DNA of 64,000 bases from Legionella quateirensis. Its GTDB lineage: Bacteria; Pseudomonadota; Gammaproteobacteria; Legionellales; Legionellaceae. The position numbers were made by a program, and so were the translations under genes. Below, piece by piece: positions 1-9,288 of the stretch. The stretch spans positions 312,253 through 376,252 of the forward strand of contig NZ_LNYR01000006.1 of NCBI RefSeq assembly GCF_001467955.1, given 5' to 3'. The notes under the pieces were generated by a model that was not told where the DNA came from, made no database searches, and saw nothing but the letters and a program-made list of their open reading frames with translations. Each line of letters begins with the position of its first letter. Position 1 is the stretch's first letter.

Positions 1-98
1 TGGCTGAAATAGCTGAGTACAACTTTATTGAGTTCACTCCGATGATGTATCGAGACGAGTTCAAAGAACTTATTCAAAAAACGGAAGGCAAAATATGA
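1..98 (+). CDS. C-terminal end of an upstream gene (partial, unidentified)
   Basis: Reading from base 3, an open frame gives 31 residues, ending in QKTEGKI, and stops at TGA 96-98. The stop overlaps the gcvPB start as ATGA, so the two genes are probably translationally coupled. In bacteria with a split glycine decarboxylase the gene before gcvPB is usually gcvPA, but I do not recognise this tail as GcvPA. The identity is left open. Confidence 0.55.
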   Translation, partial: AEIAEYNFIEFTPMMYRDEFKELIQKTEGKI

Positions 99-1567
99 TG
101 ATTTTTGAATTATCCAAACACGGTCGACAATCTACCGCCCAGGCACCTAAGATTGCACACAGTACGTATGCGATCCCGGCTGAATTTCAACGTAAAACTC
201 CGCCCAGAATGCCTGCCTGCTCTGAATTACAGGTAGTGAGACACTATACACGCCTGTCTCATAAGAATTTTTCTATTGATACCAATTTTTATCCTCTGGG
301 TTCTTGTACCATGAAATACAACCCTCGAGGAGTTCATAAAGCGGCTTCTATTCCTGGATTTGCCAACCGTCATCCTTTGGCTTTGGAACAAGACAGTCAA
401 GGATTCCTGGAGTCATTATACCGCTTACAGAACAATATTGCTGAAATTACGGGCATGGCAGGAGTTTCGCTGACTCCGATGGCTGGTTCGCAAGGTGAAT
501 TTGCCGGTGTAGCCATGATCAAGGCATACCATCAATCTCGGGGCGATACAGCACGTGATGAAATGCTGATCCCAGATGCAGCTCATGGAACAAATCCAGC
601 ATCTGCGGTCATGTGCGGTTTTAAAGTGATAGAAATTACTACTGGCGCTGACGGTGATATTGATCTGGAGGAGTTGAAAAGTAAAGTAGGCCCAAGAACA
701 GCAGGGATCATGCTGACCAATCCCTCAACTCTGGGACTATTTATGCGTCAAATAAAGGAAATCGCTACTCTTGTGCATCAAGCGGGTGGTTTACTGTATT
801 ATGATGGCGCCAACCTTAATGCCATTCTGGGTAAAGTAAGACCTGGGGATATGGGTTTTGACGTAATGCACCTCAACTTACATAAAACTTTTGCAACTCC
901 TCATGGAGGCGGAGGCCCGGGCGCAGGCCCAGTTGCCGTCAGCAAAAGGCTGGTTCCATTTATGCCTCTTCCCGTCGTGAAAACGACAGGCACAGAGTAC
1001 CAATGGGCCACAAGACAGGATTACCCACAAAGCATTGGTCGTTTATCCTGCTTTATGGGCAATGCCAGTATTCTCCTGAGGGCATACTTCTATATGGTTG
1101 TATTAGGAAAAGAAGGTTTATTACGAGTTTCTGAATACGCCACGCTTAATGCCAATTATTTACTCAAAGAGTTAACCGCTGCGGGCTTTACTCCTGCATA
1201 TCCAGGTAGAAGAGCGTCTCATGAATTTATTCTTACCTTAAATCCGGAGAAAAAAAGCTTCGGAATTTCTGCGATGGATTTGGCAAAAAGACTGTTGGAT
1301 TACCGTTTTCATGCCCCCACCACCTATTTTCCTCTGCTAGTTCCAGAATGTCTCCTGATCGAGCCCACTGAGACCGAGAGCAAAGAAGAGTTGGATGGTT
1401 TCATTCACGCAATGAAAAACATCAGAGAAGAGGCAGCGAATAATCCCAACCTGCTTAAAGATGCGCCACATACCTTACCAGTCAAACGGCTTGATGATGT
1501 GAAAGCTGCTCGAGAATTGGATTTGAATTATTTTGCCAAGAAAAAATCTGATTCAAATATAGATTAA
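95..1567 (+). CDS. gcvPB: Glycine dehydrogenase (decarboxylating) subunit 2, P-protein beta
   Basis: This is the PLP-binding half of the split glycine decarboxylase. In the cytosolic glycine cleavage system it releases CO2 from glycine and passes the aminomethyl group to lipoyl-GcvH. The PLP lysine lies in [20 protein letters not shown] near residue 264, and the start [10 protein letters not shown] is typical of the family. The length of 490 aa is normal. AAGGC lies about 7 bases before the ATG at 95. ATGATG offers a second start at 98 that would remove one Met. The start overlaps the preceding stop codon, so the gene is probably the last in an operon. Identification is secure. Confidence 0.96.
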   Translation: MMIFELSKHGRQSTAQAPKIAHSTYAIPAEFQRKTPPRMPACSELQVVRHYTRLSHKNFSIDTNFYPLGSCTMKYNPRGVHKAASIPGFANRHPLALEQDSQGFLESLYRLQNNIAEITGMAGVSLTPMAGSQGEFAGVAMIKAYHQSRGDTARDEMLIPDAAHGTNPASAVMCGFKVIEITTGADGDIDLEELKSKVGPRTAGIMLTNPSTLGLFMRQIKEIATLVHQAGGLLYYDGANLNAILGKVRPGDMGFDVMHLNLHKTFATPHGGGGPGAGPVAVSKRLVPFMPLPVVKTTGTEYQWATRQDYPQSIGRLSCFMGNASILLRAYFYMVVLGKEGLLRVSEYATLNANYLLKELTAAGFTPAYPGRRASHEFILTLNPEKKSFGISAMDLAKRLLDYRFHAPTTYFPLLVPECLLIEPTETESKEELDGFIHAMKNIREEAANNPNLLKDAPHTLPVKRLDDVKAARELDLNYFAKKKSDSNID

Positions 1568-1994
1568 TCCTGAATCCCGGGTACCAACTCCATGTGTAGC
1601 CGGGTAGCTCCTGAACGGTCCTCACTTTTTATACGACATCCTTGCAAATGAATGATGTTTGATCACCTCATCCGCCTGTCGGCACCTTCTCCCTGAGGGC
1701 GAAGGCCATTTTAGTGAGATCTCGATACCATTTGAAATGAAATATTGAGCTTTTTATCAAGAAAAACTAAGGCGAATTGGAAGGGTGAGAATCCATGCAT
1801 CAAATTAGCACCTCACTGCGCTTGCTTAATGGATCCCCGCTTTCGCGAGGATGACGTTATTCTAGTCAGTGTGAATCAATTAAGCCCTGTAAAATGATTA
1901 AATAAATGCCAGGATTCCTCAACGCTTTCGCGAGGATGGCGAGCTTATAAAAAGTGCACATGAGGATTGATTTAATGGAGCATTCCGTTGGGGT
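1568..1994. repeat. Gene-free spacer with REP-like remnants and a hairpin
   Basis: There is no convincing gene in this 427-bp gap. A compact palindrome at 1685-1705 (CCTTC-CCCT / AGGG-GAAGG arms) is preceded by CTCATCCGCCTGTCGGCA, a combination that resembles REP elements found in many proteobacteria. Further on, CGCTTTCGCGAGGATG occurs twice, near 1840 and 1922. These look like degraded dispersed repeats. The spacer lies between the end of gcvPB and the end of the converging 535-aa gene, a place where such elements commonly settle. Confidence 0.5.
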
Positions 1995-3602
1995 TTATGC
2001 GGCTGAAGGTGACGTATTCATGTCATCGATGATCTGCGACATATCTTTAAGCTTATTGACTGAATCTGTATTTACCTTAAAGAAAAAAGCATTACTTTTT
2101 GAACAACTGTAATTAATAACAAATGCTAACCCCAATGTTGCGATTCCTATTGCCATATTGACAAAAATTTGTTTCCATCCACGATGCTCTTCCAAATGAG
2201 GTTTGGCTGCATTAATCTCTTTCGTACATTCTTCCTTGAACTGCTGATAATCTTGCCTCGTCTTTGAGGAAGATTGATAAAGATCAAATGCATCTTTTAT
2301 TTTGGTATGTAGATTTTCAGCGATTAGTGCTTTGTCAGGATATTGTTCTTCCCTAAGCTGTTTACTTTTATTGCTTATTTTAAGCAATAGCTCCTGGAAC
2401 TTGTTGTTATGGATTTGCGATAATCTGATCCGCTGTGCTTCTGCTGCCTGGTTTAATTCGCTTAATTTATCTTCTACCAAACGTTTAAATTCATTAACTA
2501 TCACTTGATCCAGTTTAACAAAATCACTCTCTATATTTTTAAAAGCTGCACTCTGTTGATTGAGATTCGTTACTTCTTGCTTTAAATAATGATTAATCTC
2601 TTCATAAGTTGTACATTGAGTAAAACTAAGGCCATTTTGTTGTACTGAATGGATAATACTTCTAACTTCAGCAGGAGCTTGAGACAACTTTTGTTGTAAT
2701 GTTATTCTGACTTTAATGTCACAATGTGACATATACTTTTTAGGATCCTGAAGCATTTTCACAAATTCTGCTTGTACCGCATCACGTTCCTTTTTAGTCA
2801 ATCCTGCCCCTTTAACTTTTATATTCTGAGCGATATCTGTTATAAGCACTGTATTAAAAACCGCTTCGAGAGCACATATAGGAATATTCAACTCGTCAAC
2901 TGAATGAGCTTTAAAAAACTTCTCAAGTTCCAGATCAAAGAATGGATACACATCATATTGTCCCAAGAGTCTATTGGTATCAAATCGCGCAGATACAAAA
3001 GAATTAAAGCCAAAACTGTCTTTAGGTCCACGTTTAATCGTGTTGGGTGGTACATTGTTAGAGAGTAAATAGTCTTCTATTTTTTGTGATAAGCGAATCA
3101 TATCCGCAGCTGAAGAATATTTATCAAAATAAACCGTGAGTTGATCGGTATAAAAAAAACGAGCGTGAACACGACTGGAGGGATCAATTATTTTAAAGCT
3201 AAAGCTTAGGTTATTGTCAGGTGACTCCGTTTCTTGAATTAATAAATGGATTAACCCCAGAATAATTGCTTCATCCATTTCAGCGATTTTATTAAGGTTC
3301 AGGTGTAATTTTAATGCACCATACGGGTTCCAGTTGCGCTCTCCATTGAATCCATTCGCCCACAATTTCCTGTTCATCAAATCTATCAGTTCTTTTTGTT
3401 TTCTAAGATTTGTATGGTAATCAGTAAAAATACCCGGTTTATCAAGTTCCGGTTTATAGTGTTTTTTTAATTCGATTGTTTTGCTGTTTGAGGACTCAAT
3501 TATATAAAAAACAGTACCTAACATAGGTGAGCATGTTACATTTTCTTGAAGAGCATTAACTCTTTTCATTAATTCTTCACCAGAAAATTCTTTAAATTTC
3601 AT
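1995..3602 (-). CDS. Hypothetical protein, candidate effector with possible HopA1-like region
   Basis: This 535-aa protein has no assigned family. The N-terminal half, about residues 100-215, contains FKIIDPSSRVHARFFY followed by VPPNTIKRGPKDSFGFNSF. The spacing of a DP...R...YF segment, then VP, then SFG faintly resembles the type III effector HopA1 family; this is pattern reading only. Residues about 330-450 are rich in Glu, Lys and Gln with coiled-coil character. A hydrophobic stretch at about 485-505 (IFVNMAIGIATLGLAFVINY) could insert in a membrane. The gene is divergent from the Rab-like GTPase gene, with a 146-bp AT-rich spacer. The layout fits a Legionella translocated protein, but function is unknown. 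Confidence 0.7.
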   Translation of the reverse strand: MKFKEFSGEELMKRVNALQENVTCSPMLGTVFYIIESSNSKTIELKKHYKPELDKPGIFTDYHTNLRKQKELIDLMNRKLWANGFNGERNWNPYGALKLHLNLNKIAEMDEAIILGLIHLLIQETESPDNNLSFSFKIIDPSSRVHARFFYTDQLTVYFDKYSSAADMIRLSQKIEDYLLSNNVPPNTIKRGPKDSFGFNSFVSARFDTNRLLGQYDVYPFFDLELEKFFKAHSVDELNIPICALEAVFNTVLITDIAQNIKVKGAGLTKKERDAVQAEFVKMLQDPKKYMSHCDIKVRITLQQKLSQAPAEVRSIIHSVQQNGLSFTQCTTYEEINHYLKQEVTNLNQQSAAFKNIESDFVKLDQVIVNEFKRLVEDKLSELNQAAEAQRIRLSQIHNNKFQELLLKISNKSKQLREEQYPDKALIAENLHTKIKDAFDLYQSSSKTRQDYQQFKEECTKEINAAKPHLEEHRGWKQIFVNMAIGIATLGLAFVINYSCSKSNAFFFKVNTDSVNKLKDMSQIIDDMNTSPSAA

Positions 3603-3748
3603 AAATCTATTATTCCTATTTAAATACTACTCACAGCACTTTGGGCAATTTTAGCCCAAGGTGTTTTGTTTGTAAATAAAATGGAGGGCCTCTAACAAAA
3701 GACGGTACAGATAACAAGTATGAATCATCGAGTGATTGTATTATCACC

Positions 3749-4924
3749 ATGTTGATGTACAATGACTCAAAATTTGAACTTGAGATGAATAAAATGTTCC
3801 TAAAAGCATTTATTTTTGGCGCGGAAGGCGTAGGTAAAACAGAATTATGTAAAAAATTGACTAAACCTCAATATACCAATAAGCCACATCAAAAATACAG
3901 CCGTACGATTGGTCCAGATTTTAATACGATTGAGATTCCTGATATTGAAGGAATTAAAAAAGTTCAGCTTAACATATGGGAAACGTCTGGAAATCCGAAA
4001 CTCAAAAACAACACCCCATTTTTTCTCCCTGGCTCGAATTTTGGTCTTTTTTGTATTGATTTATCCAAACCTGTTGATCAACAAATAATCAAGGAACTTA
4101 ATGATGACCTGGCTACGTTCCGGGAAGCAAATCCTGCTGCGTTGTTAATTTTAGTAGGAACCAAAAGAGATGAAGCGTTACCCAATGCGCTTGAAAATGC
4201 AAAACAGCAGTTTGAACAAATTCCCTTTATATCAGCTGTATCGACCTCTGCAAGGGAAACAAATGGTGCACTGGAATTGGTTAAGGTTATTACTTTAGAA
4301 ACGCCTAAAATAGCGCAACAAAAGCAAGAGGAAGAATTAAAGAAAGCACAGGAGCTAATCAACGACGTCGAACAAAGGAAAACCATCCTGCATGCTCGAA
4401 ATCGATGCACTGAAGATTCTGATGTGTATCGTGCCCTGGATAAATTAAATCTTGAAGCCAAAGATTTATCCCCTGAAACAATCAAAGCATTGGGAATTGA
4501 AACAAATAGCCTGCTTGATAAACTTGAAGATCCAACCATTGATGATAAAGAACCCTGTTTTAAAACATTCATCGCTAATTGTAATAGAGCAGTTAAAGGG
4601 ACTCATTACGAACTTAAAAGTGCGTTATTGACTCTTGTTTACGCAGCGGCTGTTACGGTTATTGCCGCTGTGATCGGCTTCGGTATCGGTTTTGCTTTAG
4701 GATCATGGTCTGGACCCGGTGCGTTTTTTACCGGTTTAGCGGCAGGCAGTGCCAGCGCCGTTTCCGTTGCTGTTGGTTCTTCATTATCCGGCGCAGGAAC
4801 GCTTATTTATTCTGCTCATCATTTTTTTAAAACTACTCCGGTATTAAGCTCAATTAATCAAGTTGCAGAACATGCGAATGACAAAGACCTTAATCAGTTT
4901 AATAACAGAAATCTAGTCGACTAA
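3749..4924 (+). CDS. Rab/Rho-like small GTPase with C-terminal hydrophobic tail
   Basis: The first ~170 residues of 391 form a Ras-superfamily GTPase. G1 is GAEGVGKT, a switch I Thr lies in TIGPDF, G3 is WETSG (WDTAG in Rab), G4 is VGTKRD and G5 is TSA. Two G3 residues deviate from the Rab consensus: the Asp becomes Glu and the Gln after Gly is absent, so GTP hydrolysis may be altered. Residues ~190-285 are helical and charged. Residues ~290-355 form a long Ala/Gly-rich hydrophobic segment, probably two membrane passes, in place of a prenylated Cys tail. The start is uncertain: ATG codons at 3749, 3755, 3785 and 3794 all precede the P-loop. Rab-like proteins are known in the genus Legionella, so a translocated effector is likely. 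Confidence 0.8.
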   Translation: MLMYNDSKFELEMNKMFLKAFIFGAEGVGKTELCKKLTKPQYTNKPHQKYSRTIGPDFNTIEIPDIEGIKKVQLNIWETSGNPKLKNNTPFFLPGSNFGLFCIDLSKPVDQQIIKELNDDLATFREANPAALLILVGTKRDEALPNALENAKQQFEQIPFISAVSTSARETNGALELVKVITLETPKIAQQKQEEELKKAQELINDVEQRKTILHARNRCTEDSDVYRALDKLNLEAKDLSPETIKALGIETNSLLDKLEDPTIDDKEPCFKTFIANCNRAVKGTHYELKSALLTLVYAAAVTVIAAVIGFGIGFALGSWSGPGAFFTGLAAGSASAVSVAVGSSLSGAGTLIYSAHHFFKTTPVLSSINQVAEHANDKDLNQFNNRNLVD

Positions 4925-4981
4925 ACAAAGCTCATGACTTTCAGAACAGGCCAGATGTGACATCCCAGCAATTCAGCTAAA

Positions 4982-5005
4982 AACCTCGTCCACAAGGATG
5001 AGGTT
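4982..5005 (+). terminator. Hairpin after the GTPase gene
   Basis: The sequence AACCTCGTCC-ACAA-GGATGAGGTT forms a 10-bp stem with one G-T pair and a 4-base loop, 57 bases after the GTPase stop. A weak U-containing tract (ACTATTCTC) follows, so it may be a terminator or only a stable 3' hairpin. Confidence 0.45.
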
Positions 5006-5111
5006 ACTATTCTCAAGACTGCTCTGAACCAGTAAAAAAAGTTGAAGGCTTCCAAAGAATAGGGCGATAGAATAAACTTGGTGCATTTTCGACTCATTCA
5101 GGATAGTACTA

Positions 5112-6635
5112 ATGCGTAATAATTACTTGTTTAGTCCATTATCAGCGTTAAAGGAAACCCTGTTTCATGATACAGACGCAATTAATCCGAAACATGTACT
5201 CAGTGTATTTATCCTGGGATTCTCATTAATTTATATCCTGATCCCCTTTTTGGGATACCAATCCATCTTACCTGACTCCGCGCAAAACATCAGTTGGGGA
5301 CACGCCTGGGCTTGGAGCTATAATCGTCATCCGCCTCTTGGCACCTGGCTCATCAGCTTCATGAGTATTATCTGCGTCAATAATGAAATGGCAACCTTTT
5401 GTGCCAGTGTCTTATGTTTATCAACAAGTTTGCTCTTTATTTACTTATTATCAAAACGCTATCTGGGTTCTCATGATGCTTTTGTCGCATGCGTTGTTTC
5501 TTCTTTTTGCTTGTATTATCAGACTAATTTCGTCCTGCAGTTTAATCAAAACTCCATCATGCTCCCTTTTTGGATCATGATATGTTACTTTCTGGATAGC
5601 TGCATCCATACAAATCGCCTACAGGACTGGATTTTTTTAGCGATAGTAACTGCAGGAGCAGTATTGGCTAAATACGAATCCCTGTTAATCATCTTTATCG
5701 CACTGGTCTACCTGCTATGGCATTTTGAATATAAATTTTTGTTCAAATTGTTAATGGCTTTTGGATTATCGTTATTGTTACTCACACCGCATCTGATTTC
5801 TGTAATCCAACATGGTTTTTTAACCTTGGAGTTTATCCATGGCAAAGTCAGTGAGGATCCAGGCAATTATACGCAACACCCCCATTTAACTTATCCCATT
5901 AAAGCATTACGTGAGCAACTGGGTCACATAGCGCCTGCATTAGCAATACTCATCCTGTTGATTAAAACCAAGCGGATTAATCCCGCAATTCGTGAAACAA
6001 ACAAGGTTAAATGGAATTATTTAGTCTATCTGGGAATAGCCCCTTTATGTTTGGTCATTCTACTGTCCCTTATTTTTGGCTTGAAAATTCAGCCGGAATG
6101 GGGCTTTCCACTCTTTTCGTTCACCGTGCCAGCAATAATGTCCTATTTTCAATTAAAAAGCAGAACAGCACTTTTAAAACCGCTGCTTTTTATGGCGTTA
6201 TTAATTCATTCAGGCGGGCTGGGAATCTATATGGCCGCTAACTATTTTTCACTCAAATATGCTCGAACCAACAATCCCAGTTATATGCTGGCTCAGGAAG
6301 CACAGAGCTATTGGAATCAATTTACCAACAAGCCGCTGAACTATGTAGCTGGTGATGAGAATTACGATTATTACCTTGCCGCGTACCTGCCCAACAGACC
6401 AAAATTGCTTGAAGCTTATTCGTTTCGACTCAGTCCATGGCTGGAGCAAGAGGAACTAAAAAGACAGGGGTTTATGATGGTTATTGATGGATGCAACCCA
6501 ACCAGAAATTCACAACTAAAAGAGCGCTATTTAGCCCAGGATTTTAAGTGCGTCGAAGTGCCCTTGAGTAATAAATACCGGCAACAATTTAAAACGTTGA
6601 CTTTAATGGTAGTGCCGCCGGCCCCTCTCACCTGA
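5112..6635 (+). CDS. ArnT/PMT-family (GT39/GT83-like) membrane glycosyltransferase
   Basis: This is a 507-aa polytopic inner-membrane protein. The first periplasmic loop contains SWGHAWAWSYNRHPPLGTW, the signature of dolichyl-phosphate-mannose and lipid A aminoarabinose transferase relatives, which use polyprenyl-phosphate sugars. About ten hydrophobic helices follow up to residue ~390, then a ~115-residue soluble C-terminal domain (YVAGDENYDYYLAAYLPNRP) expected on the periplasmic side. The acceptor is unknown; lipid A or another envelope glycolipid is plausible. The stop codon TGA at 6633-6635 is the first three bases of a decayed MITE-like element, so the C-terminus may have been changed by that insertion. 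Confidence 0.85.
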   Translation: MRNNYLFSPLSALKETLFHDTDAINPKHVLSVFILGFSLIYILIPFLGYQSILPDSAQNISWGHAWAWSYNRHPPLGTWLISFMSIICVNNEMATFCASVLCLSTSLLFIYLLSKRYLGSHDAFVACVVSSFCLYYQTNFVLQFNQNSIMLPFWIMICYFLDSCIHTNRLQDWIFLAIVTAGAVLAKYESLLIIFIALVYLLWHFEYKFLFKLLMAFGLSLLLLTPHLISVIQHGFLTLEFIHGKVSEDPGNYTQHPHLTYPIKALREQLGHIAPALAILILLIKTKRINPAIRETNKVKWNYLVYLGIAPLCLVILLSLIFGLKIQPEWGFPLFSFTVPAIMSYFQLKSRTALLKPLLFMALLIHSGGLGIYMAANYFSLKYARTNNPSYMLAQEAQSYWNQFTNKPLNYVAGDENYDYYLAAYLPNRPKLLEAYSFRLSPWLEQEELKRQGFMMVIDGCNPTRNSQLKERYLAQDFKCVEVPLSNKYRQQFKTLTLMVVPPAPLT

Positions 6636-6770
6636 GGTATCTCTCATAAATCTAGTGAAGATAATCATTAATGTCCGTCTTCACTTCCTTCGCAAAGACA
6701 GGTATTTATCGGATCATTAAAGCCGAAGTTAATACATGTTCAGCATTATAAATTATGCGTAGATATCTCA
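6633..6770. mobile_element. Decayed, internally deleted copy of a MITE-like element
   Basis: The left end TGAGGTATCTCTCATAAA and the right end ATTATGCGTAGATATCTCA match the inverted termini of the two 213-bp elements at 26.0-26.5 kb. The middle keeps a fragment of the internal palindrome (CTTCGCAAAGACAGGTATTTAT) and is shorter, 138 bp in all. TCTCAC occurs on both sides (6626-6631 and 6775-6780), a possible remnant of a target-site duplication. The element begins exactly at the stop codon of the preceding gene. Confidence 0.6.
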
Positions 6771-6831
6771 ACCTTCTCACGGTCTGAACAATTGATGGAT
6801 TTTCCGTTCCATAAATAAAACAGAACAGTAG

Positions 6832-7665
6832 TTACTTCAAACCTAATTCAACTAATCGCTCATATAAGTAGCGTTTTGCGGTTATATCTGACGATAAAAG
6901 AACATCAGGGTTTGGATGTAAAAAAAATGGCATGGATAATCTGGCCGCATTACCGTTATCTGGATTCACTACTCGATGAGTGGTTGAACGATAATAATGA
7001 TGGGTGGCCAAATCCAGCATGTCCCCATTATTAACCACAATGCTTTCTTTAGAACAGGGCACTTCGTGCCAATTACCTTGATTATCTTTTACCTGTAATC
7101 CTGAGCTGGTTGCTCCAACTAGCAAAGTAATCAAATTAATATCCTCATGAGCCGCAGCTCGGACAGCACCAACAGGCTCATTGCCCGATAATGGAGGATA
7201 ATGCAATATACGCAGCATGGTCAGGTCACTGTGTTTTATCATTGCTGATAATGGCATGGATAAGGTACTGGCAATAGTGAAGGGTAGTTCCTCTTCCAGC
7301 CAGGATAACAAAGTGGAAGCCAATTGTGTCAATTGCTGGTATAGTTTTCGGGTATTAGTACCCATAGTTTCAGGATATTGTCCCCATGGATAATATTGAT
7401 AAAACTCTTTCAAATCCTTTAATTCCGCACCTTTCGCTTTCTCAGAAATCGAGGAGGGGAAATATCCATCCTGGGTTTCAACAACAAACTGATATTTATA
7501 TTTGTCATCACCTTTAAAAAAGGTCATCCATTCCTGATAGATTTCGTTAATCAATTGGATGTCTATTGGGTGATTATCCAGAACAGCAAACCCGGTGTGG
7601 TGCAATGATGAGGCAAGTTGGCCTTTGGCATCAGATTGTTCAAAATCAATTTTTAATACATTCAT
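6832..7665 (-). CDS. 2-oxoglutarate/Fe(II)-dependent oxygenase, isopenicillin-N-synthase-like
   Basis: This 277-aa cytosolic protein has the double-stranded beta-helix core of non-haem iron oxygenases. The iron ligands are His and Asp in AAHEDINLITLL and the distal His in STTHRV. The 2OG-binding Arg and Ser are in RLSMPFFLHPNPD, and an intervening GLQVKDNQGNWHEVP strand is typical of the flavonol synthase/IPNS group. The length is slightly short for the family, which usually has 300-340 residues. The substrate cannot be read from the sequence, and neighbours give no pathway, as it is a single gene between a glycosyltransferase and an HTH protein. Confidence 0.87.
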   Translation of the reverse strand: MNVLKIDFEQSDAKGQLASSLHHTGFAVLDNHPIDIQLINEIYQEWMTFFKGDDKYKYQFVVETQDGYFPSSISEKAKGAELKDLKEFYQYYPWGQYPETMGTNTRKLYQQLTQLASTLLSWLEEELPFTIASTLSMPLSAMIKHSDLTMLRILHYPPLSGNEPVGAVRAAAHEDINLITLLVGATSSGLQVKDNQGNWHEVPCSKESIVVNNGDMLDLATHHYYRSTTHRVVNPDNGNAARLSMPFFLHPNPDVLLSSDITAKRYLYERLVELGLK

Positions 7666-7962
7666 AACATCCCTATTAATTATGTATCACTGTAATTAAA
7701 AGTACTATTAATTCATCCTCAAAACAATATCAGTCACCAGGAATGCATCCTGGATTTTCTAGACGCTCATTACTTGGTCATCTTGATATTTTCACGATAA
7801 CCTGATGAAAAACAATTGATTTTATTAATAAAAAGTCTTTGCTATTGAAAAAAAATAAGTTATAACACTCTTACCTGGTTCATGGATTGACGAGGTATTG
7901 ATGTTGGGTCAGCTAGTCGACAAGGCAGTGCTGGATTAACTATTTTTTCATGGAGTGAGAAA

Positions 7963-8232
7963 ATGAACAGTAAAGTGTTTTCACAACGCTTTAATCGAGA
8001 ATTGGCTGCACTGGGATTTCCAGAAGAGTTAGCTGAAAAGACCAAAGCAGTTGCAAAAGTATTTGGAGTCACCCGTCATTTGGCAAACTCAATGATATTT
8101 GGTCATGTACTTCCAGATAAAGAACAGCTAGATAAAATCGCAGAAATCCTGGAAGTATGCCCACAATGGTTAGGTGGAGCAACGGATAGGAAAAAAGCCT
8201 ACCCAGGACGTGAGACAGCAGATAGCGTGTAA
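7963..8232 (+). CDS. Small HTH protein, phage-repressor-like
   Basis: This 89-aa protein carries one helix-turn-helix of the Xre/CI type. The stretch TKAVAKVFGVTRHLANSMI forms helices 2-3, and LDKIAEILEVCPQWLGGATD matches the usual ending of such domains. It has no dimerisation or peptidase domain. The start at 7963 (ATGAACAGT) has GGAGTGAGAAA upstream. A ~300-bp AT-rich region precedes it, with no obvious gene. The target is unknown. The DUF155 gene follows after a large inverted repeat at 8270-8304, which could be its operator, though nothing proves this. Confidence 0.8.
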   Translation: MNSKVFSQRFNRELAALGFPEELAEKTKAVAKVFGVTRHLANSMIFGHVLPDKEQLDKIAEILEVCPQWLGGATDRKKAYPGRETADSV

Positions 8233-8269
8233 TAATTTTTAAATTATTGTATACTTAGCCATAATAAAT

Positions 8270-8304
8270 GGCGTTTGCCTCAAATTGATTGTTCTGCAAA
8301 CGCC
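8270..8304. promoter_or_regulatory. Perfect 9-bp inverted repeat between the HTH and DUF155 genes
   Basis: GGCGTTTGC (8270-8278) is mirrored by GCAAACGCC (8296-8304) with a 17-base spacer. The repeat lies 38 bases after the HTH stop and ends 26 bases before the probable DUF155 start. It could be a leader hairpin or a protein-binding site for the HTH protein. It has no T-tract, so it is not a typical terminator. Confidence 0.5.
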
Positions 8305-8330
8305 TTATCAATTTGCGGATTATCATTACC

Positions 8331-9137
8331 ATGGAATGCTTAAGCTTTTGCGTTGCCAAATCGATTGACTTAGCACGTTTAGACAACCACTTCAAAAATT
8401 TATCTACTGAATACAATTCAGTTAAAACTCGAGATGTACTCAAGCTGAATCCTCGTAATAATAAAGATCACACCGTTTTTATTTTTAAAAACGGTACGGT
8501 AGTCTCATGGGGAATCAAGCGATATGAGATTAATGACTATCTTAATACCATTAAACTGCTGATTGATAAGCCTGTAGCTATATTGGTTCACGATGAATTC
8601 CATTATCAAATAAGCAACAAGACAGCAATCGAGCCTCATGATTTTTTTGATGTGGACTGTTTGACTATGGAAGATGACAGCGATGAGCTGAAGCTCAGTT
8701 TGTCCTACGGCTTTTCCCAATCGGTGAAATTACAATATTTTGAAACCATCATTGAAGCTCTGATAGAAAAATACAATCCCATGATTCAAAGCTTGTCTCA
8801 CGAAGGTGAAATGCCTATCAGCCGGAAACAAATCCAGCAGGTCATAGGAGAGATTTTAGGAGCCAAGAGTGAGTTGAATTTAATCAGTAATTTTCTCTAT
8901 CATCCAAAATATTTTTGGCAACATCCGACTCTCGAAGAGCATTTCACCATGCTTGAGCGTTATTTACATATTCAAAGAAGAGTTAATGCAATAAATCATA
9001 GGCTGGATACGCTTAATGAAATTTTTGATATGTTTAATGGTTATCTGGAAAACCGTCATGGGCATAATCTGGAAATTATAATTATTGTATTAATCGCGAT
9101 AGAAATAATCCTGTTGATATCAAACTTCCATTTTTAA
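8331..9137 (+). CDS. DUF155 / RMD1-family membrane-anchored protein
   Basis: The family is recognisable from VFIFKNGTVVSWGI near the N-terminus, then SNFLYHPKYFWQHPTLEEHF and HIQRRVNAINHRLDTLNEIF, ending in a single C-terminal transmembrane helix (EIIIIVLIAIEIILLIS). Yeast Rmd1 and the mitochondrial RMND1 proteins share this layout. Bacterial members are uncharacterised; the human homologue supports mitochondrial translation. The open frame extends to a TTG at 8289, but ATG at 8331 is preferred because it gives a normal N-terminus of 268 aa. The SD signal is weak for either start. It is tail-anchored, with most of the protein probably in the cytosol. Confidence 0.85.
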   Translation: MECLSFCVAKSIDLARLDNHFKNLSTEYNSVKTRDVLKLNPRNNKDHTVFIFKNGTVVSWGIKRYEINDYLNTIKLLIDKPVAILVHDEFHYQISNKTAIEPHDFFDVDCLTMEDDSDELKLSLSYGFSQSVKLQYFETIIEALIEKYNPMIQSLSHEGEMPISRKQIQQVIGEILGAKSELNLISNFLYHPKYFWQHPTLEEHFTMLERYLHIQRRVNAINHRLDTLNEIFDMFNGYLENRHGHNLEIIIIVLIAIEIILLISNFHF

Positions 9138-9288
9138 TTTGAAACGTTAACACATCGTTTTTTATATAGGCTACAGAAAGGCTCACGTCAGTCTGTGGCA
9201 TAGGCTCATCGGTATAGACACAACAGTTAAGTTGCAAATCACCCCTGTATTTGTGTAGCATTAAATTTTCCTACCAATCAATCCCCAG

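Noticed and set aside
4078-4572. Open frame on the minus strand inside the GTPase gene (164 codons)
   Set aside because: Codon pattern and position make it a shadow of the GTPase frame; no family motif or ribosome site.
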